Shown: one piece after another, positions 23,931-32,462 of the stretch | Layout of the letters: the number at the start of each line of letters is the position of its first letter | How positions within the stretch are numbered: position 1 is the first letter of the stretch | IMG/VR virus record: IMGVR_UViG_3300022868_000028 | Location: 1-49,089 of that record | Source of the DNA: a virus | DNA length: 49,089 bases | Reading direction: 5' to 3' (one strand) | The notes under the pieces: generated by a model | Seen by the model: only the letters and a program-made list of their open reading frames with translations | Told to the model about the DNA's origin: nothing | Databases searched by the model: none | Program-made: the position numbers and the translations under genes

Positions 23931-24587
23931 ATGAAAGGTTTTATAGCTTTTTTAATATTAGTAGTTTTATCAGCGTGGCTTATAGTAGCCAACGCAGCAG
24001 CAGATAGCGTGAATGTAAAGCTGGGCGTTCAAGATTATCTCGTAGAAGGTATGGGCGCATCTCCTAGACTAGAAGTGGGATATGAACTCAATAAGACATT
24101 TGAACCTGAACTATGGATACCAGTATTGTCAGTTTTAAGTAATGGGGAAAAATTAAAGATTCCATTTGAATTGGGTTTAGAGTTAGGAGTAGGCTTTAAT
24201 ACTGTAGTAGCACACGATACACAGGTAGAAACTCCTTATACAGGCAAAGGTATGGGCAGATTAAATATGCTTGATTACTACATTACCTTAAAGTGGTATC
24301 TTCCCTATAACTTACACGTAGGTGGGGGTGTAAATTATTTAGACCCTTACTTCAGAGAATACTACACAGCACAAGCGGATTGGGATGATGAAGTAGGCGC
24401 TCACGCACAGGTAGGTTGGGAGTTTAAGAAAGACTGGACTGCTATATTTAAGTGTGGCTGGGGAGACATAGACGTAGAGAGTGGCAAAGACCCTGAGTGG
24501 GCATATGGATATAAGTTTACGAACGGCATTCTTGAAGCACAAAGCAATCAAGATTACTATGCATTTATGATAGAAAGAAAATTCTAA
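23931..24587 (+). CDS. Exported outer-membrane beta-barrel-like protein (218 aa)
   Basis: A signal peptide (~23 residues ending NAAA) precedes a chain of alternating polar and apolar strands rich in aromatic and Gly residues (RLEVGYELNK, LGLELGVGFN, YYITLKWYLPYNLHVGGGV, HAQVGWEFKKDW) and ends in ERKF. A terminal Phe is the recognition signal for outer-membrane insertion. Length suits an 8-strand barrel. Phage barrels of this type can alter the host surface or exclude other phages. It overlaps the next start by one base. Confidence 0.65.
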   Translation: MKGFIAFLILVVLSAWLIVANAAADSVNVKLGVQDYLVEGMGASPRLEVGYELNKTFEPELWIPVLSVLSNGEKLKIPFELGLELGVGFNTVVAHDTQVETPYTGKGMGRLNMLDYYITLKWYLPYNLHVGGGVNYLDPYFREYYTAQADWDDEVGAHAQVGWEFKKDWTAIFKCGWGDIDVESGKDPEWAYGYKFTNGILEAQSNQDYYAFMIERKF

Positions 24588-24748
24588 TGTCTGCTGAGAA
24601 GAGACAACTTAATAGAGATTACGTTCACATTAAAGACCATATAGCAGAGGCAATGACATCACTCTCACTAGCAATGAATATGTTTGAGGCCTTAGAGGAA
24701 AGAGAGAAAAACAGGAGAAGAGAAACCGATAAGGAGGTATTGCAATGA
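24587..24748 (+). CDS. Small helical protein (53 aa)
   Basis: A frame coupled at both ends (TAATG upstream, ATGA downstream). The product is an amphipathic, charged helix pair (DYVHIKDHIAEAMTSLSLAM, then EALEEREKNRRRETDKE) without signal or membrane segment. It lies between the barrel and the two-TM gene. Function unknown. Confidence 0.5.
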   Translation: MSAEKRQLNRDYVHIKDHIAEAMTSLSLAMNMFEALEEREKNRRRETDKEVLQ

Positions 24749-24966
24749 GTGGCAGAAAGTTTATGACGATTGCGTTTTCAGCTACATACTGTCTGGTAAT
24801 TATTGGCTCTTTGGTATTAGCTTGTATGAAACTAATGACAGTTGCGGTACTACTAGCTTTATTTTCAGGGTTTACACCTATGGTAATGTATATTGTAAAA
24901 AGTTACTATAACAGGACTAGACCAGAGGAGGCTAAAAATGGACTTAAACCTAACTCAGTGGCTTAA
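24745..24966 (+). CDS. Two-TM holin-like protein (73 aa)
   Basis: Two membrane segments (about residues 7-27 and 30-50, with LVIIGSLVLACMKL and AVLLALFSGFTPMVMYIV) and a basic, soluble C-terminus. Size and layout suit a class II holin, and it stands in the membrane cluster next to the XhlA-like gene. GGAGGT precedes the start. I rate it as the best holin candidate, but no free endolysin is nearby. Confidence 0.6.
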   Translation: MSGRKFMTIAFSATYCLVIIGSLVLACMKLMTVAVLLALFSGFTPMVMYIVKSYYNRTRPEEAKNGLKPNSVA

Positions 24967-25225
24967 AGGAAATGCTGCATTAGGAGTAATCAAGCTATTC
25001 CAAAGCAGAGTTAATGGGCGTAAAATAGGAAGAGATATAGATAAAAAAGGTGACGAGGGATTAGGAGAAAAGTCATCTGAAAAAATACAGCGAGGCCCGA
25101 TAACTACATTTTTTGGTCAAATCTTAGAAGGACTATGGGCAGAAAATCCAGTATCGTTGGCAGTATGGCACGAACAGCAGGCTAAAGACATAAGAAGAAA
25201 CTTAACCAAAGGAGGCAAGAAATGA
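24938..25225 (+). CDS. Hypothetical protein (95 aa)
   Basis: The frame begins 29 bases inside the preceding gene after GAGGAGG. The product is basic and helical, with no signal or clear membrane segment (LTQWLKGNAALGVIKLFQSR, then a polar middle, then WHEQQAKDIRRNLTKGGKK). No family recognised. It is coupled to the exported protein downstream (ATGA overlap). Confidence 0.5.
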   Translation: MDLNLTQWLKGNAALGVIKLFQSRVNGRKIGRDIDKKGDEGLGEKSSEKIQRGPITTFFGQILEGLWAENPVSLAVWHEQQAKDIRRNLTKGGKK

Positions 25226-25683
25226 AGGCATTGATAGGTTTTACAGTATTATTTGTAGTGGCACTAGCAGTATGTAGTTCATGCTTGGCAGAGGGATTTA
25301 ATGTTGAGTTAAAACAGGGTGCTTTAGTTTGTTTTGATAGTGAATCTAGCGACAACAATAGTAATAAGATTAGAAATGTATCCACTTTTACAATAGCAAG
25401 AACTGAAAAGGTAGAAGCATGGGGTAAGTGGAATGCACTATGGGAAGGCTGGACTCTAGATGGTGGACTAGCATACGACTCAGATGAACTTGATACAGTA
25501 GCAATTTTAGTAGGCAGGAAACTAGGAGTTATAGGAGACTATATTCCTATAGACTTTCCTCTAGACGATTTACTATCAATCACAGTATATCCTATTGGTG
25601 TATACGCTGAAGGCATACAAGACAATGCTACATTTGGTGCGTGCGTAGGTGGCGCAATTATAGAGGCAAAGATAACTTTTTAA
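25222..25683 (+). CDS. Exported small beta-barrel-like protein ending in Phe (153 aa)
   Basis: Signal peptide of ~25 residues (KALIGFTVLFVVALAVC, cleavage near CLAEG). The mature part has short alternating strands (AWGKWNALWEGWTLDGGLAY, LVGRKLGVIGDY, GACVGGAIIEAKITF) and a terminal Phe, like a compact outer-membrane barrel. It is the second such protein in the cluster. An exported beta protein of unknown role is the safe reading. Confidence 0.55.
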   Translation: MKALIGFTVLFVVALAVCSSCLAEGFNVELKQGALVCFDSESSDNNSNKIRNVSTFTIARTEKVEAWGKWNALWEGWTLDGGLAYDSDELDTVAILVGRKLGVIGDYIPIDFPLDDLLSITVYPIGVYAEGIQDNATFGACVGGAIIEAKITF

Positions 25684-25695
25684 AAAGGAGCAGGC

Positions 25696-26382
25696 ATGAA
25701 TTTAGGAAATCTTAGAACATTGGCTCGCGCTTCAATCCCAGGGGCTAAGATAAGCGTAGTAAACAATACAATACTAGACTTAACCCTTAATCAAGGTGCG
25801 GCTGATATAGCAGCTTATACGCTATGTTTAAAGAGTAATCAACAGTTTAATGTTACTGACGGTAGCCACGAATATAATCTATCTATAGAAGTAGACGATT
25901 ATATAGGAGTCGATAAATCGGGTTTGTGGTGGTATAACGGCAGCAAGTGGCGAGAGGTATATCCAAAGACTCTCAAATGGTTTGACCAAAATAGACCTAA
26001 TTGGAGAAATCTAGCAGAAGGTGATCCAATCTATTACTCTCTAGACTCCAACATAATAACCTTAACCCCAACACCTGATACAACTCAATCGAATGGTTTA
26101 TGGCTATATTACGGAGCAAAGTCTGTAGATATGACATCAAATACGCATTATCCGTTTAGCGGTTCAACCGTTGAAATGACACACTTGTCAATATTTGATT
26201 ATGCTATTATAGCTTTCGCAAAATGGAAGATACTGCCTATGCTAAACAAAGAAGTAGATGCAGACAAGCTATATAAAGAATATCTAACCGAAAGAGAAGC
26301 CAAAAAGATACAGCTATACAAAAGACCAGATATAGCAAATTCATACGATATGGGTATGAGAGGCCCAGCGGTGAGAGCATGA
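25696..26382 (+). CDS. Tail adaptor / head-completion protein (228 aa)
   Basis: An N-terminal helix, a middle beta region (LWWYNGSKWREVYPKTLKWF, then EGDPIYYSLDSNIITLTP, then GLWLYYGAK) and a C-terminal helical end (ADKLYKEYLTEREAKKIQLY). The pattern of a G-P-Y/Y stretch then L-x-P-x-P and a Y-x-G strand is common to podovirus adaptor or upper-tail proteins. No signal peptide, unlike the tail genes that follow. It directly precedes the nozzle-like gene, whose start overlaps its stop. Confidence 0.55.
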   Translation: MNLGNLRTLARASIPGAKISVVNNTILDLTLNQGAADIAAYTLCLKSNQQFNVTDGSHEYNLSIEVDDYIGVDKSGLWWYNGSKWREVYPKTLKWFDQNRPNWRNLAEGDPIYYSLDSNIITLTPTPDTTQSNGLWLYYGAKSVDMTSNTHYPFSGSTVEMTHLSIFDYAIIAFAKWKILPMLNKEVDADKLYKEYLTEREAKKIQLYKRPDIANSYDMGMRGPAVRA

Positions 26383-28835
26383 AAAAGATATATATTGTTT
26401 TGCTTGCTTTGATACTTGCGATCCCTGCTTACGCAGCACAACAAGATAGGTTCTTTGTGTTGCAGGACTTCTCAAAGGGATTAAATAGCCATATATCACC
26501 TATTAACACCCCAGACAATCAAGGCATAGAGGCTCAAAATGTAAGAGTCAATAAAAGATACGGTGCTTTGGGAAAAAGAGAACCCCTAATAACGGCATGG
26601 GACGCAGGTTCTGCCACGATCAACGCTCTACACCGCTATTACAAGAGTGATGGTACATTTAAGACTATCATAGCCACAAGCACCACGCTTGAAATAGGTG
26701 ATTCAACAGGCACAGGTACAACAACTATTGACTCAGGGCTAACAGATGGTAAGAGATGGAAATTCTCTACATTTAAGGATAACGCAATAGGAACAAATGG
26801 ATATGACAGACCTATCAAATATGATGGGAAAACTACCACTACAGCTAACACAGATGGCGCAAGATCAGCAGATGAGCTATGTGCAGACCTAGGTGCGCCT
26901 TTTGCTGAACTCAACACAGGCACAGATCTAACCGCAGCTAAATGGTATCAGTACAAAATGCAGTTTTTATCTAGTGCAGTAGGCTACTATTCAAACGCCA
27001 GGAGTAACCCTATCCTAACAGGTGCAGCAGTATATAATATAAGCCTTACAGACATCCCTATAGGCCCTACAGGGACAACAGCAAGATATGTGTATAGGAA
27101 CGTAGGAAGTGCCTCTAAGGCAGCGTGTGAGGCTAATACGACCTTTTACCTTATGGCCACCATAGCAGATAACACCACTACAACAGCTAACGATACTATG
27201 TCAGATGCTACTCTCGCAGGCGAAACACTATGGGCAACAACATCAAAATATGGTTGCCAGCCACCTACAGGTAAATACTGTAATGTAAATAACGATAGAC
27301 TTTTTATAGGTGGAAATACGACTTATAATTCTAGGCTTTACTTTTCAGACGATAGTAACCCAGATTTCTTTGACCCTGACGACTTTGAAAGAATAAGACC
27401 AAATGACGGAGATGAGATAACATTTATTGAAACATTTATGGGAACAATGATAGTAGGTAAAAACACCAGCATACAAAAATACCACACAGACGGCTCATAT
27501 ATAACAGACTGGTATGTAAGCGATCCTTATTCTTTTGTTGGTTGTCCAGCGCCTTATACTGCGTGTTCATCACCTATGGGGATAATTTACTTATCAAGAG
27601 ATGGAATATATGTATTTGATGGGGTAAGGTCGAAGCTGATTTCAGACGCTGTAACTCCTCAGATAAAAGATATATCTCGAACAAACATAGATAATTGCGT
27701 AGGAATATACTTTAACAATGAATATCGCCTATCATACAATTCTTACGAATCAGGGGTTTCGATAAATAACAAGGTTTTGGTGTATGATTTAATCAGAGAT
27801 GCCTATGTAGTAGATACAATAAACGCAAACTGTTGGGCTGCCTTTGATGCCAGCACAGACTCAGGGGTTGTATATTTAGGCTCGTCTAAGTCTGATGGGC
27901 TTGTACAAGGGGTGTCTTATTCTGACCCGCTCTTAAACATTAGATTTGAAAGTGAACTTGACGAGGGTACATACGACGACACCAGAGCTTACGGAACAGA
28001 AAACTCCCCTACCCTAGAAATAGGCTGGGATTGTACTATAGATACGTGGGAAACAGAACTCCAAACTAAAAATGCTAATATTGATACCCTAGATAAAATA
28101 AAAACCTATCTTCCTGATGCAGTAATTGACCGCCCAGATGGAGATGGAACATGGGTAAGCGAGGTATATCAAATAGACGCTGGTGCTTTACTTGCTTTAT
28201 ATTGGAACGAAACACTAGGAGCATATGGAGATGTAACTTTTCAAATTAGGCTAAATTCATCTTCAAGTATGTCAGGTATAACTTACGAAACAGCAGTAAC
28301 CAATCCTAACGGTGCTGATATATCAGGAATTACAGCAAATGATTATATTCAACTTAGAGCTAATTTCACGACTTCAGACGAAGTATACTCCCCTACTGTT
28401 TATCAAACAGATGGGTATTTATTCAGATTAACCTATGAGCGCGTAGGAGCAACAAAGGAAACTTCGGTAACTAGCTTATACACCACAGGCTGGAAAGATT
28501 TCAAAGTACCAGGATATAAAAAGCAAATTAAACGAATAAAAATCTTCTACACGGGGACGTCGGGAACGGTTAATTTAAACATCAAAACTGACGATGGAGA
28601 CATAAACAGAGACATCCCTATTGATTTATCTGTTGAACCAGATTTTAGTTTAGATGACGAATATATTGGAGACGAAGATTTAAAGATATTCACCTACTAT
28701 CAACCTATCAACTCAGAAGAAAGTCCTTCTTTAATAGGACAACTATTTAGGTTTGAAATCACAGAGAATGGGGTTATTGGATGGGAAATACAAAAGATTG
28801 AGTTCCTATACCAAGTTGAGCAAATATATGACTAA
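26379..28835 (+). CDS. Tail nozzle / stabilisation-like protein with Sec signal peptide (818 aa)
   Basis: The body matches podovirus tail stabilisation or nozzle proteins: FFVLQDFSKGLNSHISP, then NVRVNKRYGALGKREPL, followed by a beta-propeller-like region (RLFIGGNTTYNSRLYFSD, FFDPDDFERIRP, IVGKNTSIQKYH, IIYLSRDGIYVFDG). In the P22-type tail this protein caps the adaptor ring. In front of it is a complete signal peptide (KKIYIVLLALILAIPAYA, cut before AQQDR). The conserved domain starts right after the cleavage site. The C-terminal ~250 residues are a further beta domain. Its end overlaps the next start. Confidence 0.7.
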   Translation: MKKIYIVLLALILAIPAYAAQQDRFFVLQDFSKGLNSHISPINTPDNQGIEAQNVRVNKRYGALGKREPLITAWDAGSATINALHRYYKSDGTFKTIIATSTTLEIGDSTGTGTTTIDSGLTDGKRWKFSTFKDNAIGTNGYDRPIKYDGKTTTTANTDGARSADELCADLGAPFAELNTGTDLTAAKWYQYKMQFLSSAVGYYSNARSNPILTGAAVYNISLTDIPIGPTGTTARYVYRNVGSASKAACEANTTFYLMATIADNTTTTANDTMSDATLAGETLWATTSKYGCQPPTGKYCNVNNDRLFIGGNTTYNSRLYFSDDSNPDFFDPDDFERIRPNDGDEITFIETFMGTMIVGKNTSIQKYHTDGSYITDWYVSDPYSFVGCPAPYTACSSPMGIIYLSRDGIYVFDGVRSKLISDAVTPQIKDISRTNIDNCVGIYFNNEYRLSYNSYESGVSINNKVLVYDLIRDAYVVDTINANCWAAFDASTDSGVVYLGSSKSDGLVQGVSYSDPLLNIRFESELDEGTYDDTRAYGTENSPTLEIGWDCTIDTWETELQTKNANIDTLDKIKTYLPDAVIDRPDGDGTWVSEVYQIDAGALLALYWNETLGAYGDVTFQIRLNSSSSMSGITYETAVTNPNGADISGITANDYIQLRANFTTSDEVYSPTVYQTDGYLFRLTYERVGATKETSVTSLYTTGWKDFKVPGYKKQIKRIKIFYTGTSGTVNLNIKTDDGDINRDIPIDLSVEPDFSLDDEYIGDEDLKIFTYYQPINSEESPSLIGQLFRFEITENGVIGWEIQKIEFLYQVEQIYD

Positions 28836-30903
28836 AAAGATACTGATTTTATTATTATGTTTTATCGCCACATCAGCCTACGCTGGAGACTATTTAACGG
28901 GCTTCGATGAAGAAACAGATTTGCCTATCCTAAATGAACATCTTCGTAAACTAGACCAATCTGTACTATACGGAAGATTAAGAACTGATGATGATGACGA
29001 TTCAATGGGCTATCTCTCGACCGAAGTCCTAGACATCATAACAGTAGGAACGGTATCTGGCGGCACAATAGGAGGCTGGACTCTAAGCGCATCAGGACTT
29101 TATGGCGGATCAGGAGAAGATTACATAGGTTTACACCCAGGACAAGGAATCCAAATGGGTAATGAGACCTTTGCAAGTGCAGAATTTACAGTAACAAGTC
29201 AGGGAGCAATAAAAGCCACATCAGGCACAATAGGTGGATGGGACATAACAGCATCTACACTAGAATCCCCCAGCGACGCTATCGTCCTAAACGATACCAC
29301 TTCAGAAATAACCGTAGGAGCAATAGGTAACACACATCTTCAAATAGACGGTGCCAATGTTCATATAAGAAGCTCTGACTACGCTTCAGGCGCATTAGGC
29401 TCAGGCTGGAATGTAGACTCAAACACAGCAGAGTTTAACAACATAAGAGCAAGAGGTAAGTTCTCTACTTCGATTTTTGAGAAGACAAGTATTTCTTCAG
29501 TTGGGGGGAACCTATTAGTTTCTGATAGTGACCTCTTAAATGTGGATATGACAGCAGCAGATGCGTCCACAATGACTATATTAGGAGATACTACATTTGC
29601 AGTAAATGATATTTTACGCATGAAAGACGGCAACGATGACGAATGGTTCACAGTAACTAATGCAGACTCTGCTCCTACATATACAGTAACCAGAGATGGT
29701 GGTAGTGACTATGCAGCAGATACAAACCCTATATGGACTAAAGGCACGGCTGTAATAAACTATGGTGCATCAGGAGAGGGTCTTATCTATATGACAGCCT
29801 CGGACACGAATTCGCCTCACATAGACGTTTTAACGCACGCAGGAAGCCCTTGGGACACCACTACAACTCGTATGAGGATGGGTAATGTCAATGGGTTCTT
29901 AGGCGCTGCTACTGACTTATACGGTATATATATAGGAGATAGTGATTCTTACCTTAAATATGATCCTACCAATGGACTTCAGATAAAAGGAGTTGTAACG
30001 GTTACTGGTGGTAATGCTACACAGACATTTTATCAAGATGCTATTCCTACTTCTATCGCTATAGGTGATATATGGGTAGACACTAATGATAGTAATAAAC
30101 TATACATATCATATAGTGCTGGAGCAGATGAGATTAAAGCAGGTGAGTGGGTTGAAATATCGACTGGTGGTGGTGGTGGTGTTACTACATTTAGACAATC
30201 TGCAATACCTACAGCAGTAACAGCTGGTGATATGTGGATAGATACAGATGATGATAAGTTATATAGGGCCACCAGTGTTGGTGATGATCAGATTACAGCG
30301 GGAGAATGGGAATTATATGATGCAGCAATAGCCACTGGTTGGTCGCACGCTTCAGATACTACCAAAATCGATGGTGGAGATATTTATACCAACACAGTAA
30401 CTGCTACCCAAATAAGTGTATCGCAATTAGATGCCCTTGCAGTAAATACAGGAACGCTTGATGTAGACGAATATATAAATGTAGGCTCTTATGTTACTAT
30501 TGACGGGGCCGCCGAAGCGTTTAAAGTGTTTAGTGATGTTATAACTATCGAAGCAGGTGTGAATGATAAATTAGATTGGATAGAAGATGCAAGTACAGAG
30601 GTTGCTACATTAACAGCAAGCACTACATATACACCAACAACATTAGCAGCACATATACAAGTTATTATGAGAGCACAGGGAGATGCTGATACAACAGTTG
30701 TCTATAGTAGTTCTACCAAGAAAATTACTATTGCTAATGCAACCCTATCCACATTAACATTAAAATGGAGCACAGGAACAAACACAGCAACTACTTGTGG
30801 TAGAGCATTAGGATTTGATATTACAGCGGATGATAGTGGTGCATTAACTTATGCAGCAGACTATCAAGCAGCATTACGAGTAGAATTGGGGAAACTATCA
30901 TGA
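28828..30903 (+). CDS. Tail fibre / tail-tip protein with Sec signal peptide (691 aa)
   Basis: ATG 28828 starts a signal peptide (TKKILILLLCFIATSAYA, cut before GDYLT). A frame open to 28753 would bury it in 25 polar residues, so I choose 28828. The body has the GTIGGW repeat type of tail proteins (GTIGGWTLSASGL and GTIGGWDITASTL), two copies of a module with the shape AIPTxxxxGDxWxDTxDxxLY at ~395 and ~465, and a C-terminal beta domain. It is probably a trimeric fibre. The start overlaps the nozzle gene by 8 bases. Confidence 0.65.
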   Translation: MTKKILILLLCFIATSAYAGDYLTGFDEETDLPILNEHLRKLDQSVLYGRLRTDDDDDSMGYLSTEVLDIITVGTVSGGTIGGWTLSASGLYGGSGEDYIGLHPGQGIQMGNETFASAEFTVTSQGAIKATSGTIGGWDITASTLESPSDAIVLNDTTSEITVGAIGNTHLQIDGANVHIRSSDYASGALGSGWNVDSNTAEFNNIRARGKFSTSIFEKTSISSVGGNLLVSDSDLLNVDMTAADASTMTILGDTTFAVNDILRMKDGNDDEWFTVTNADSAPTYTVTRDGGSDYAADTNPIWTKGTAVINYGASGEGLIYMTASDTNSPHIDVLTHAGSPWDTTTTRMRMGNVNGFLGAATDLYGIYIGDSDSYLKYDPTNGLQIKGVVTVTGGNATQTFYQDAIPTSIAIGDIWVDTNDSNKLYISYSAGADEIKAGEWVEISTGGGGGVTTFRQSAIPTAVTAGDMWIDTDDDKLYRATSVGDDQITAGEWELYDAAIATGWSHASDTTKIDGGDIYTNTVTATQISVSQLDALAVNTGTLDVDEYINVGSYVTIDGAAEAFKVFSDVITIEAGVNDKLDWIEDASTEVATLTASTTYTPTTLAAHIQVIMRAQGDADTTVVYSSSTKKITIANATLSTLTLKWSTGTNTATTCGRALGFDITADDSGALTYAADYQAALRVELGKLS

Positions 30904-31256
30904 GAATAATATTTTTAGTATTGATTATTTTAGGATTAACAGCGTTACCCTTAAATGCTGCAAATTATGGGCTAAGGGTTAGGGACGCTCAAGGCAAAGT
31001 AATAATAAATACTGCAGATAGCATATCTCGCCTTGTTTATACATCTACTCAGACTGCCTCTGCTGGTAACTCTGGTGCGTTACCCGAAATAGCAGGATTA
31101 AAGACTGCCCAATTTTCTATGCCTGTTAATGGTACTGCAGCTACATCACCGCATACAGTATCAAGGTCTGGGACTACTATTTCTTGGACTACTAATACTT
31201 TTACAACATTTGTATCTCCTGCTACTTGTGTTATGTTTTGTTTTGCGTACTCTTAA
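30900..31256 (+). CDS. Exported tail-tip-like protein, short paralogue (118 aa)
   Basis: Signal peptide (RIIFLVLIILGLTALPLNA) then NYGLRVRDAQGKVIINTADS. The YGLR(V/I) followed by a 'G-x-(V/L)-I' strand and an S-x-R-L-V motif is known from small phage tail-tip or fibre-cap proteins. It resembles the N-terminus of the next gene. Start coupled to the upstream stop (ATGA). Confidence 0.6.
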   Translation: MRIIFLVLIILGLTALPLNAANYGLRVRDAQGKVIINTADSISRLVYTSTQTASAGNSGALPEIAGLKTAQFSMPVNGTAATSPHTVSRSGTTISWTTNTFTTFVSPATCVMFCFAYS

Positions 31257-31269
31257 TTAAGGATAAAAA

Positions 31270-31974
31270 ATGAGAATATTATTAATATTATGTTTATTAT
31301 TATTTGTTAATCCAGTCTATTCTAGCGATTATGGGTTGCGGATTAAAAATACTGATTCTGAATTTCAAATAGATGGTGTTAACAAAAACTATGTATATGT
31401 TGAAGGTACTGATAATGTACAAAGAGGGGCTACGGCTGGCATAACTAATCACAACTTTTCTACTAATACGACATATCCGCCAATAGTGTTATATAGACCA
31501 TTGGATGGTAATAGGATGGGATTGTTAACTCTTAATTATTCAGCACCGAATTATACTGGGTTTCAAATGGCGTGTGGAGCCAATGCTAATTATGATTATA
31601 GGGTGTTCTTTCTAGAGGATACGTTTTCGTCCGAAACACATGGAATGAGAATAAAAAATGCAAAAGGAGAGTTAGTTTATGATACAGGATATTCTACATT
31701 TAGAATAATTGATGTAATTTCTACTACCAATGGCACAAATGTAACGCATGGTGCTGATGATAATAAGGTATTCTATATTCTAACACCTTGGCATTGTGGG
31801 GTTACTGGTGGGCATCCAGCTTATACTTTTAGATTAGTACAATCTATATACAGAGTAAGCTCCACACAGTGTCACCCGCAATTATTATTAGATGGCATAG
31901 TTGGTGGGCATAGTGTGGGTTCTCAGGTATCTGGTACTAATATTGATGTTATAGTATGTGAATTTGATGATTAA
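31270..31974 (+). CDS. Exported tail-tip-like protein with two YGLRI-type modules (234 aa)
   Basis: Signal peptide (RILLILCLLLFVNPVYS) then SDYGLRIKNTDSEFQIDG. A second copy of the module begins at about residue 123 (HGMRIKNAKGELVYDTGYS), and each is followed by a beta domain. It is the longer paralogue of the upstream gene. The two probably arose by duplication. AAGGATAAAA precedes the start. Position among tail genes supports a virion role; the target is unknown. Confidence 0.6.
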   Translation: MRILLILCLLLFVNPVYSSDYGLRIKNTDSEFQIDGVNKNYVYVEGTDNVQRGATAGITNHNFSTNTTYPPIVLYRPLDGNRMGLLTLNYSAPNYTGFQMACGANANYDYRVFFLEDTFSSETHGMRIKNAKGELVYDTGYSTFRIIDVISTTNGTNVTHGADDNKVFYILTPWHCGVTGGHPAYTFRLVQSIYRVSSTQCHPQLLLDGIVGGHSVGSQVSGTNIDVIVCEFDD

Positions 31975-31989
31975 AATAGGAGTGTTACA

Positions 31990-32211
31990 ATGTTTAAAAA
32001 AATACTTATAGTATTGCTTCTTATGATATTATGCGATAGGTGTCGTGGATTTATTGATGAAGAACGTGGATATTATGTATGTGAAAATGCATATGAACAT
32101 CAAACTCATCAAAGATTGGATAAAAACATATGTAAAAATTGCTATAGGTTGCTTCCTATATATATACAGGATAATTATAAAAAAGTAAACAAAACTAAGG
32201 AGAAAATATGA
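31990..32211 (+). CDS. Exported Cys-rich small protein (73 aa)
   Basis: A hydrophobic N-terminal signal or anchor (FKKILIVLLLMILC) precedes a polar region with CxxC-type pairs (CDRC, CKNC) and single Cys and His residues, ending in a Lys-rich tail. Cys residues in an exported protein could form disulfides. GGAGTGTTACA precedes the start. Function unknown. The stop overlaps the next start. Confidence 0.5.
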   Translation: MFKKILIVLLLMILCDRCRGFIDEERGYYVCENAYEHQTHQRLDKNICKNCYRLLPIYIQDNYKKVNKTKEKI

Positions 32212-32462
32212 AAATACTATTAGTAATAATGATTTTAGCAATATCAATAAATTGTTACGCATCTATTGAAAAACAGAGTTTAATAGACCAAAGGATAGTC
32301 TTACAGCATAAAATAGACGATATCACAGACGCAATAGAAGCTATTATAGCTGACGAGGCTACAGAAGAAGATATGATAAAACTAGAATACTACAAAGAAA
32401 CCTTAGAGAAAGATAACCCAGTACCAAAGGATTACAAAGAGAAAGGAATAATAGAGTTATGA
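32208..32462 (+). CDS. Exported small helical protein (84 aa)
   Basis: Signal peptide (KILLVIMILAISINCYA; the Cys gives a weak lipobox-like site) then a charged helical hairpin (EKQSLIDQRIVLQHKIDDIT, then an acidic stretch, then MIKLEYYKETLEK). Similar in style to the exported coiled-coil protein at 2419. Coupled to both neighbours by overlaps. Role unknown. Confidence 0.55.
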   Translation: MKILLVIMILAISINCYASIEKQSLIDQRIVLQHKIDDITDAIEAIIADEATEEDMIKLEYYKETLEKDNPVPKDYKEKGIIEL

